From: Tetranychus cinnabarinus
Taxonomy: Eukaryota; Arthropoda; Arachnida; Trombidiformes; Tetranychidae
DNA length: 64,000 nt
Direction of reading: 5' to 3'
Assembly: GCA_022266195.1 (NCBI GenBank)
Contig: WHVY01000003.1
Span: 1,240,001 to 1,304,000 of the forward strand
Of this stretch, positions 56,149-64,000 are shown one piece after another. The notes under the pieces are model-generated. The model was not told where the DNA came from. It was given only the letters and a program-made list of their open reading frames with translations, and made no database searches. The position numbers and the translations under genes were made by a program. Positions within the stretch are counted from its first letter, which is position 1. Each line of letters starts with the position of its first letter.

Positions 56149-57133
56149 AAGCTAAAACACATTTGATTTACATGTACTTTCAAACTTGAATAAAAAAGTT
56201 TTGACGTAAAACGGGGACGTAAAAAATTTCACTTTTTCTTAGGACCAATAGACCTTTAAAAAAACATAACAAAAAGTTCGAACTCATTTAACAGTTGGTG
56301 GACTTCCCTTGTAAGCTGGTATTATTTTTGTTCTCATCTTCTAAAGGTTTGTATGTGTTCATACCGGTTCGTTCTAATACTCTATTAGGTGCTGAGAAAG
56401 CATGTAAAATTTTTTCAGACCTACCTACCTTTCGACGAGGCTTATACAACATGACCTGGTGTCCTGCTTCGAAAACAACTTGTGGATGTCGACTGTCATA
56501 TTCTTGTTTGTTAGCAGCTTGCACGTACATCTAGATTTGCTACGGCAGCTTGTCGTTTAGTAACTAAAAATGTGGTAAGTAAAGCGGCATATTCACCGGC
56601 ATCATCACATCCCAAAGTAGTGTTCGTGAACATGTGAGGATCGTGACCGAAAAGAACGAAAAACGGTGAGAACTTGGTGGAAGCTTGAATGGATGTATTG
56701 TAAGCAAAACACACTGATTGTAGACAAAAGTCCCAATCATTATGTTTCGTATTAACGTACATAGAGAGCATGGTCGCTAAAGTCTTATTAAATCTTTCTG
56801 TTAACCCGTTTGTTGCTGGGTGATAGGCTGTGATACGAGTATGTCCATTCTCTTCGATGCAGCATATATTCTTCTGATATTCTTATGATAATATTCTTAT
56901 AAGTCTCAGGGTCCATCTTTAGAAAGATTATGTTTAACTTAGTTTAACTTAAAAACAATCAAAATAAACGAAATAACCAAATATGGTTGAAAACAACAAA
57001 AATAACCATGACAACCACAGAAACGGAAGAGCTTAAATTTGAGATTTAAACTTCTTATTGTTATGGCTATTCGCACAAAATAAGTTGCTTTACAAGATAA
57101 ACACATTTTTGTACTTTTTAACGAAAATTCAAA

Positions 57134-57371
57134 ATGGATGATTCCAACAGCGAACCAAATATTATTAAAGTAAGTAATTTACCTACTGTTTCTTAATTAA
57201 AGTGATTCCATATATTCCACATGTTTTTTTTGTTTTTTTAGTAATCAGTGCATTACCAAGGACTCGATTTCCCATGTACAATTATTGAAAAAGTCAAGAA
57301 GAATAACACTGAGTATACTCTATGTTAGTCCAGACCCGTTGGACATGTTCAGTGTGGACACGTGATTTAGA
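57134..57371 (+). CDS. Possible two-exon short gene fragment facing the right inverted end
   Basis: An ATG at about 57134 opens MDDSNSEPNIIK, followed by a GTAAGT donor. A candidate acceptor at AATCAG near 57247 continues in frame with CITKDSISHVQLLKKS to a TGA near 57371. It could be a captured 5' piece of a host gene or a small element gene. Family not recognised. Confidence 0.25.
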
Positions 57372-57503
57372 AAGGGAATAAATTTGGTCCAGAAGAGGAC
57401 ATGTTGGTTCAGAAGAGCATATATAGTTGGTCCAGAAGAGGGCACGTTGGTCCAGAGTGGACAACTTGTAAAGAAGGGGACATTACTACACTACTACTAG
57501 TAT

Positions 57504-59741
57504 TTTTCCATGATTAAAAAAAGATCCTAATTTTTATTGAAGGAATTAAATTACTAGTCGATACGAGAAGTAAATACGAATAATTTAAGTTAATTTCATG
57601 CATCTATCACTCTAGTCACTTTAGTCAACAGACTCGACAAATGAGGAGAATTTATGATTTTTGATTTTTTCATTCATTTCCTAAGAAATTTTTAATTATT
57701 GTTAATTTCAGCCTGAAATAATTCGCATAGTTAATCTTCTAGTATCTGTTAATGTAATTCTACAATCTGAGTTAGCTACAAAGATTCTATCCGAAAATAT
57801 CTTTGATCAAACTTGCACCACTTTGGTCCAAACAACTTAATAATATCAACATTAAAAAAGCTTTTTCGACTTGCTTTTAATGCATTAATTGTAACTTTGA
57901 TTGATTTTGATGATTTTGTCTAATCTATTGTACATACTGTTGCTCAAATCTGGATTCAATGAACCGAATAACAATAAACATTCTATACATTGAATATTCA
58001 CATTAGTATATGAATTGAATTAACATGAGTAGTATAGAAGCAGCCCACTTTGGCCCACTTCTCTAGCACAGCAATTTAAGGAGAAAGAGAAAAAGAAAGA
58101 AAGAAAAGGAAGAAAGAAAGAAAGAGAAAAAGAAAGAGAAGAAAGAGACGAAGAAGAAAAGAAAGAAGATGATAAAGAAAGAGAAGAGGAAAGACAATGA
58201 AGTGGGCTAGAGATAGCCGTAATTATGAGTGGGCCAGAGATAGCCAATATTTCAAATATGCAAAGGTCAATGGGATCAAACTCGTAAATTAAACAAAAGA
58301 AAAAATTGTACATGGAGCTTGATCCCATAAACCTTTGACAAAAAGTTTCTGCAAACTTTTGACCGTATAATAATTCCAATTTGTCAGCATTTCCTTCATT
58401 TTTTGCTAATAGCTTTCCAATTATATTTTATTTTTACTACCAATCAGTGAAAGCTATAAGTAAAAAACAAATTGGACTGAACTTTCAAATATAACGATTT
58501 TGTTATGAAACTCATTCTACTGATGTATCTTTCGATGCTCAACAAGAAAATGCACTTATTTTGAGAGAAGAGATTTTCTGTCTTCAGCGCAACAGAACAA
58601 GTTCAATTTTTAGTTAAAATTTCTGCTTTCTATGGCCGTAAAAGTTAGAAAGCTGAAACTTATTAGCTGTCAATAAAAATTGTAAGTACACATCATGGAC
58701 CGAACACTATTTCCAGTTTATCAACAGTTCTTTGAATTCTGGCTAATTCTAATTAACTTAATTCTAATTAACTTAAATTAAACTTAACTTAAATTCTAAT
58801 TAATTAACTTAATTAACTTTGAACATCAATATTTCGAGAATAGCATCACTTACAATCATAATTCTCTGGCAGATTTGAGACTCGCTTTATCAAGCGTATT
58901 TTTCCTATTTGCTCAAAGAGCATGAAGTGGAAATTAAATTCAAAAGTGTCCTGCGATCGGCTATTCTAATGTAGCCGTCGCACTTGTCAGCCTAAATTTT
59001 GTGGCCCTCTTGACGGCCTTATCCAGGTTAGATGTTTTAATTCTAAAATGAAGAAAAATTAAGGTTAGTTTAGGTGTGATTAGGTTAGATTAGAAATATA
59101 CACAAAAATTGTCTTTCCGGTAAAGGGTTTGGTGGTAAATCTGATGCCTCAACTGTGAGAAAATGTAAATTTTGAACATAATTTTGTCAGAGAAATTCAG
59201 TTTTATTCATCAGAGAAAATTTTCAATTGAATTAATGAAATCAGTTTTATGCCTTCTAGGCGGAAAAACTTCTAGCGGAATTTCTAGAAATACTTTGGCT
59301 ACGGCCAGAGTTTCAAATTTGTTTTTTTCATTAAGGATTTGAGTTTTTCAAGTTTTTATTGATTTCTAACCTAACCTAACTTGAATCTACTAAATGAAAT
59401 GATCGGTACTTGTAGCCATTTACAATCAGACTTAACCTACACTAACCTACACTAACCTAAACTAAAGATTTCAACTTTTGGATTTCTTATCCTGACGATG
59501 GGGGTTTCATTGCAAATTTATTACATTTCGAGGTTAGTTGTTAATAATCTAATCTACACAATATATGTAAATGAATGCTGGGAGATGAGGGAATCGAGGC
59601 AACCTTTTTATTTTAAGAAAATGGATAGAAACGGTTACATGTTTGATGGTGAATTTCTCTTAATTCCTTTTTATATCATTTTCTTTCTTTCTCATTTCTC
59701 CTTCTTTCACCATTAAGGGTCACATTGACTTTAAATGTTGT
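57504..59741. other. Gene-poor region with low-complexity DNA
   Basis: No credible gene. A GA-rich tract (58075-58200, AAAGAAAG-type) gives a spurious Ser/Phe/Leu frame on the minus strand. 58740-58820 is a TTAACTTAATT-type simple repeat. Short arthropod-telomere-like runs occur at about 59080-59096 and 59368-59382 (CTAACCTAACCTAAC), with TAACCTACAC variants at 59433-59460. Confidence 0.5.
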
Positions 59742-60333
59742 GTTTGCGTAGGGGAGATAGCGATCTCCTCTCTGTTGGTTTTAGCCAAAACAAATAGTGA
59801 TCATCACATTCTCCCCTTCTTAAGAGTCCGAAGACCCTTGAGGACTGACCATTGGTTCTACCATTGTTCATTTTAGTTTAGTCCATTGACTAAGGCATTT
59901 CCATTCGTTTTCTGGTGCCTTCTTCTTTTCTTTTGTATTCAACAGATATTTTTTCTGTTAACCATGGATACTATTTTAATAGTAAGTTTTAATTGATTAA
60001 TTGTGTGATTTTGTTTAATCTCTCTTTTTTCTTTGTGGCGTAGGAAGCCTTGGATGGTCTCAAGTCTTGCGTGAACCTTGATAGTGGTGTCCAGTTCCTT
60101 ACGGTATTTATTAATCAGCAGAAGGAAAGACGGTGTTTACGAAGAAGTTAGTTTACTCTTGAATGAATTATTGGACAAAACCAGCCGACAACCAAAGGAA
60201 ACTGGAACTATCATTGAAGAAATTTGTGAGGAAGAAGAGGTGGTCGATCCGGAGGAAGAACCGACCGTTTGCGTAGGGGAGATAGCAATCTCCTCTCTGT
60301 TGGTTTTAGCCAAAACAAATAGTGATCATCACA
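59742..60333. repeat. Pair of 67-bp direct repeats, possible short LTRs or duplication
   Basis: 59742-59808 and 60267-60333 are identical except for one base. Each contains a small hairpin (GGAGAT ... ATCTCC) and ends in TCATCACA. Between them is a possible two-exon frame (ATG 59964, GTAAGT donor, GTAG acceptor near 60043) with an acidic continuation in another frame. It could be a miniature retrotransposon remnant. Confidence 0.5.
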
Positions 60334-61154
60334 ATATGAAGTCAAAACATGAAATTTTTACGTAAAGTTTTTGTACAAACTAAAAGGATTCTAAAGAAAA
60401 TTTTTTATGGCCTGAAAGCCATGTTTAAACTTGATCCACACAAAATAGTCAGAGCTTTTTTGGAATTGAGGTTACTAAGAAATTAGCGTCCAAACAGGCT
60501 GGCAGAAAAATGCAGAATCCGTATCTCTTACTATTGACTTTGGAAGATCACGACCAAGACTTGATTTGACCAAGATCATTTCCAATGTCAATTTTTGACA
60601 TTTTATTGTAATTTATTGATCTGCCAGTTCCACAATACATTCTCACTAGGAATCAAAAAGCTGCTCTTAGACTTAAAAGGAGATTAAATGATATTAAGAG
60701 TAAACCTGATGATGATTTTGGTAAAAATATTAATAGAGCAAGACAATCAAGCAAAGCTTATGCTAGGATTAACAAGATGAATCAAAAAGTTAACGAAATT
60801 TCTAAGCAGTCAATTACTCTTGAATTGAATACGAATCTGTTTACTCTATGTATACGAAATTGCTGAAACTCAGAGACATTTTGCGAATTGTAACTATGAA
60901 CTATCAAAAATAAAATGATATTGAAATGATAATAACGCATTGCATCATTATTTATTCGTGTGATTAATTTAATCCTAATCCAATTTAATTATTTTTCTCT
61001 GCTTATAGCTATTCTTATGTTCTTATTGTCCCTTTTCAAGTCACACATTTGAAAAATTTTGCGAGTTTCATGTCCTGAGTACGATGCTGAAGTCACAATT
61101 CCTTCACCAAGAGCAGATCTTTCACAAGCACCTACAAGTTTAGTAAATCCTTAA
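60334..61154. other. Relic coding sequence, origin unclear
   Basis: One stop-free stretch (60612-60866) reads a basic, exon-like segment (ILTRNQKAALRLKRRLND) with no ATG. It may be part of the decayed zinc-finger gene that follows. Otherwise nothing recognised. Confidence 0.3.
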
Positions 61155-61526
61155 TATTGCTGTGTCTTCTGTGACTACATTGAAGAAAATAAAGTTGATC
61201 TTGATATGCAAAAATGTCCAGCCATGGAGCAATGGAATGATGACTTTACTGAACAACTATCTTTGCAGTGTGAAAAATGTGCATTTATCGAACCAAGGCC
61301 TGGCTTTCTCAATCTGTTATTCTAAACGAAGCAGCTTGGAACCAACAAAGAATCCCACATTATTAACTTGCAACAAATGCTATTTTAAAACCTTCAATCC
61401 TGATTACATGAGCGAACACAAGTGTGAGCCTGCCTCCATCTTACACTGATAAAGATTGGGAGACTGTTGATGACGAGTGGAATTTCGAATGTCAGTTTTG
61501 TTCTTTCACTACATCATCTACAAGAA

Positions 61527-62057
61527 CCAGTACTAGTTGGGGCAAACGGTAGCGTGTTCGCTATCGCCAACTATGTTCGAATCCGGAACAACCTCAAAAA
61601 GTAGTACCCCTTTCATAAGGGTAGTCCTACCAAGTAGGGGTCGATGGGAAGGAAGACGCACGGCTTCATAGCTCTTCACCTACAATCTGGCTACGGCTAG
61701 ATAGTGTTCCCTACATAGGGGTCCACCCAGGTGTATCGCTTTAAGCTGCCTGGAAGGAAGGGGGCCCGCTCCCACCCCTATTTGTCACCCCTATTTGTCA
61801 CCCCTATTTGTCACCCCTATTTGTCACCCCTATTTGTCACCCCTATTTGTCAGCACTTGGAGCAGAGGGTAGAAGCTCCAAGTGCCAGTCCCTCTGATGA
61901 TACTGGGTGGAATCCCTCGGCTCTGCCGGAAGGAGGGGGTTTTCTACCCTAAGCCCTGGAAGGTGTACCGCTGTAAGCTGCCTGAAGGGGTCCTCCCAGG
62001 TGTATCGCTGTAAGCTGCCTGGGAGGTGAGGGGGTTCTTCCCGCCGCCCCCTGAAAA
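61527..62057 (+). mobile_element. tRNA-derived SINE, 531 bp, with A tail and 16-bp target duplication
   Basis: Flanked by ACATCATCTACAAGAA at 61511-61526 and again at 62058-62073. It ends in a short A run (62051-62057, merging with the duplication). The head has a pol III B box (GTTCGAATCC, 61575-61584) and an A-box-like GGGGCAAACGGTAGC before it. The body is GC-rich, with three copies of a GTGTATCGCTGTAAGCTGCC-type module (near 61730, 61962 and 62000) and a 13-base tandem repeat. Confidence 0.85.
61775..61852 (+). repeat. Tandem repeat, 6 x 13 bp, inside the SINE
   Basis: Six uninterrupted copies of CCCCTATTTGTCA. Confidence 0.95.
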
Positions 62058-62471
62058 AAAACATCATCTACAAGAAGGTTTCTGGAACACAGATGTCAAT
62101 ATGAAATTGAACCAAATCAATACAGGTGTTCAAATTGTACATTCACAACATATTTTGCTGAGAAGTATACTTTCCATAACTGTACAAATCCAGCGGTACA
62201 TTCAATTGATAAGCCATGTACATCTGATTGCACTCAAGAAGACAATACTTTAAATAAAGGTCAAAAACAAAAAGAACCAGATGAAGATAATCAAGAGCAA
62301 ATGGAAGGAGATTTCACTGCTAATGAGATGAAAACAAGGAAAAAGTATACGAAAGCAAACCATCGCTGTGAAAATTGCCGAAGAGGTTTTATGCTAGAGG
62401 ATGCTTATTTGTCTCATTTGGATTGGTGTGATAACCGTATGGTAATTGATGAAATCAATTTAGGCGGTTAA

Positions 62472-63363
62472 GCGCGGGAAGAGCGGTTAAAGATTAAATG
62501 GGTGTTACTTAACCACATAAACTTTCTCGCCACCGTGTAGTTTACTCATTCTGAAAACCCCTTTTTGGTACATTTCAGTTTGGCGACGACGGTAGGTCCT
62601 GTTGGATCTATTTTAAAATGTTTTCAAGTTAAATACACTAGTAGTCAGGGTTAAGTTATGAAAAGTGGAGATTTTTTTCATAGTCGCCATCTAACAAGAA
62701 ATAAAAGTACCTTTAAGATCGAACTTAATTTTTCATAGATTTCATTTTTTAGTGTCTCTAAAACGGTAAATACTCGAGATGGCGACACTTAAAAATTAAC
62801 TTAAATCTGACCCTTTTTTATTAACTTAACCCTGACTACTAGTGTAGTGAAAAGTCCTTGAATGCCCTTAAAACTTTTTTTTGACTTTTTAATTTCACGA
62901 ATTCCAATGGCCGTATATCAACAAGATTTGACTTGTTCAAAAGTTATTAACACAAACGAGCATCAAAAAACGCCCAGTAAATTGTAGATCGGGACATATT
63001 TTCTTAATAATATTACGAGCTAATTTGATTTGATTTGATAGTCAATGTTGAGTCTGCAATTATTACATTCATTTATTTATTGGTTTTTCGGTTTTTGGTT
63101 AAAGTAACCAACTATTATGGTTAGTTATTTAACCGTCCGGTTTTATTTCAACCAAACAATGAGCTTGTCTTCTATTCATGTTTCCAGAGGGCGCTTTATT
63201 TTGCTCTTTGATTTGTTTTGAAATTTGGTATGAATGTTCAATGTTGATGTTCAGAATTGACTGATTAATGTGATTTACTGTGTTTTCAGTTTATAACTTC
63301 ATCAATTATTTATTATTAATTTAAATTTTATTCCTTTGGTGAGGAACAAACGATCAGTGCAAG
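62472..63363. other. Intergenic and 5' region of the polyQ gene
   Basis: Holds the MITE at 62636-62844 and presumably the promoter and 5'UTR of the gene that starts at 63364. Nothing else recognised. Confidence 0.45.
62636..62844. mobile_element. 209-bp MITE, CACTAGTAGTCAGGG ends, TA duplication
   Basis: The left end CACTAGTAGTCAGGGTTAAG is matched by its complement at the right, with TA on both sides (62634-62635, 62845-62846). A second inner pair (TCGCCATCT with AGATGGCGA) suggests further foldback. No coding. Confidence 0.85.
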
Positions 63364-64000
63364 ATGAAAAATGAACAAGATTTACAACATCAGCAGCAGC
63401 AGCAGCAGCAGCAACAACAACAACAACAACTTCAACATCAACATCAGCAACAATCTCAACAATCAAATCAACAACAACACCAATCTCAAGCCCAATTGCA
63501 ACCACAAACATTAGTTTACTCGCCTCAAGTTCCAATCCAATGTAGTCCGATGTATTCACCACAAATTATGCTTTCACACAATGGTACTATCATGCCTATT
63601 ACGGCTTTACAACAAGCTGGAGGGAATCTTATTCAAATGACACATCAATATGGTAATAAACAGAATAAGAATGTAGCCATTGCTGCTTCACCACAACAAC
63701 AAATGCAAGCATCTCAACAACAACCACAAATCACGCTAGTAGCTTCTCAACTACCAACAATTATACCGAATAACCAGCAACCAACCATTCTGCCCAATCC
63801 TGGTAAATCTAATGAACCAAGAGGGAAATTGGTAATTTTACTTTTTTTAATAGTTATTCTTTGAATTTTTCTATTTTATATTGTCTGAAAGTATCCCTTG
63901 CTAGCGTTACATTATTTTTGCATGTCAATCTCATTATTTTTTATTCATTTTCTATTCCCAGGCTGCCCGAAATATCTCTAATTCTGTTTCTCCTAAGGTT
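63364..64000 (+). CDS. 5' part of a polyglutamine nuclear-type protein (continues off window)
   Basis: The first exon, 63364-63831, encodes 156 residues and ends at a GTAATT donor in phase 0. The next exon starts at 63962 after TTCCCAG and runs past the window end (AARNISNSVSPKV so far). The N-terminus has a run of 13 Gln followed by a Gln/His-rich region to about residue 50, then a Pro/Gln/Ser/Met-rich segment (YSPQVPIQCSPMYSPQIM). This composition is typical of transcription coactivators or RNA-binding regulators, but no folded domain lies inside the window, so identity stays open. Confidence 0.7.

Larger units (their letters stand above)
54156..56311 (+). mobile_element. 2.16-kb DDE transposon, ~110-bp inverted ends, TAA duplication
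   Basis: The ends begin CAAGGGAAGTCCACCAACTG and stay complementary for about 110 bases to the ACGTCCCCGTTTT block. TAA flanks both sides (54153-54155 and 56312-56314). It contains a broken transposase and a nested foldback element. TAA duplication is typical of the Harbinger type, but the transposase looks CENP-B/pogo-like, so the superfamily is uncertain. Confidence 0.82.
53917..56880 (-). pseudogene. Ty3/gypsy integrase remnant split by a DNA transposon
   Basis: The minus strand from 56880 to 56312 reads the later integrase core and the C-terminal GPY-type region (WDFCLQSVCFAYNTSIQAST; FEAGHQVMLYKPRRKVGRS), with a frameshift near 56520. It continues at 54155-53917 with VHVSRLKPY, the typical integrase end, and a Lys/Arg-rich tail. 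The two parts are separated exactly by the transposon at 54156-56311. It belongs to a different gypsy lineage from the one at 45.4-48.4 kb. Confidence 0.85.
52183..57500. mobile_element. 5.3-kb block bounded by 70-bp inverted repeats, holding nested elements
   Basis: The left arm 52183-52253 (AGTAGTGTAGTAATGTCC ... CCACTCTGGACCAAC) and right arm 57428-57500 are reverse complements with few mismatches. A motif GGTCCAGAAGAGG is repeated about four times in 57390-57440. Similar TATTTTT sequence lies just outside both ends and may be the target duplication. The interior holds a LINE fragment, a gypsy remnant, a DDE transposon and short unknown frames. No transposase clearly belonging to the outer ends was found. 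Confidence 0.55.
61155..62471 (+). pseudogene. C2H2-type zinc-finger gene, frameshifted and split by a SINE
   Basis: Four consecutive pieces read paired-Cys fingers: 61155-61338 (CCVFC ... CEKC), about 61350-61449 in another frame (CNKCYFKTF ... HKC), 61430-61526 in a third (FECQFCSFTTSSTR), and 62058-62471 (RFLEHRC; YRCSNCTFTTYF; HRCENCRRGF ... HLDWC) to the TAA at 62469. Joining pieces 3 and 4 across the SINE keeps the finger pattern exactly, so the SINE struck a finger. The earlier frameshifts show the gene was already dying or has unrecognised introns. Confidence 0.75.

Noticed and set aside
58020..58379. 119-codon minus frame rich in Ser/Leu/Phe
   Set aside because: It is the complement of a GA-rich simple repeat with no other support.
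61775..61852. CRISPR-like array of regular repeats
   Set aside because: Units are contiguous without spacers and lie in a eukaryotic SINE.
61731..61952. Open frame through the 13-bp repeats
   Set aside because: It lies inside the SINE and consists of repeat translation.
63302..63562. Minus frame rich in Val/Ala/Asp opposite the polyQ gene
   Set aside because: Antisense of the CAG/CAA repeat.

Overview
The window is AT-rich nuclear DNA from a small-genome arthropod, most likely a mite and plausibly a spider mite (Tetranychidae). The evidence is animal genes with few, short GT-AG introns (RpL10, sidekick), microsomal CYP2-clan P450s without introns, an arthropod set of transposable elements, short TTAGG-type stretches and lineage-expanded secreted proteins. 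The species assignment is inference.

Layout. 1-14.2 kb: small heat shock protein (sHSP) genes, with an orphan heat-shock promoter (1-308), a divergent pair (4472-5014 minus; 5625-6167 plus, the latter broken by one nonsense codon) and two tandem genes (11516-12067, 13482-14024). Among them lie an unknown single-exon gene (997-1698), a chimeric ORF running into a P450 remnant (2194-2866) and an intact P450 (7429-8940 minus). 15.1-16.9 kb: RpL10 and a small probable mitochondrial membrane protein. 17.3-24.4 kb: a sidekick (sdk) homologue whose coding part is nearly one exon and which has one Ig and 13 FN3 domains.

25-35.4 kb: a tandem array of seven units of a small secreted six-cysteine protein family on the minus strand. 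Two units have all four exons, two lack the last exon, and three are partial or broken. Pieces of sidekick and of a second secreted-protein gene (intact at 36874-37898) are scattered between the units.

38.4-45.1 kb: a second copy of the P450 segment at about 6.8-10.6 kb, with its own intact P450 (42334-43839). It differs from the first copy by clean transposon insertions, including a 1.33 kb Tc1/mariner element. 45.4-48.4 kb: a decayed Ty3/gypsy element rearranged into large inverted repeats. 49.8-52.1 kb: another sHSP gene plus a P450 pseudogene, forming a third copy of the sHSP/P450 neighbourhood. 52.2-57.5 kb: a nest of elements, with a foldback element inside a DDE transposon inside a gypsy integrase inside a 5.3 kb block with terminal inverted repeats. 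57.5-63 kb: gene-poor relic sequence, including a zinc-finger pseudogene split by a tRNA-derived SINE. The 5' end of a polyQ protein gene begins at 63.36 kb and runs off the window.

Functionally the window combines stress response (sHSPs under heat shock elements), detoxification-type P450s and fast-evolving secreted proteins, all three multiplied by local duplication, with a few conserved single-copy genes between them. All calls come from reading the sequence. No database search was possible.
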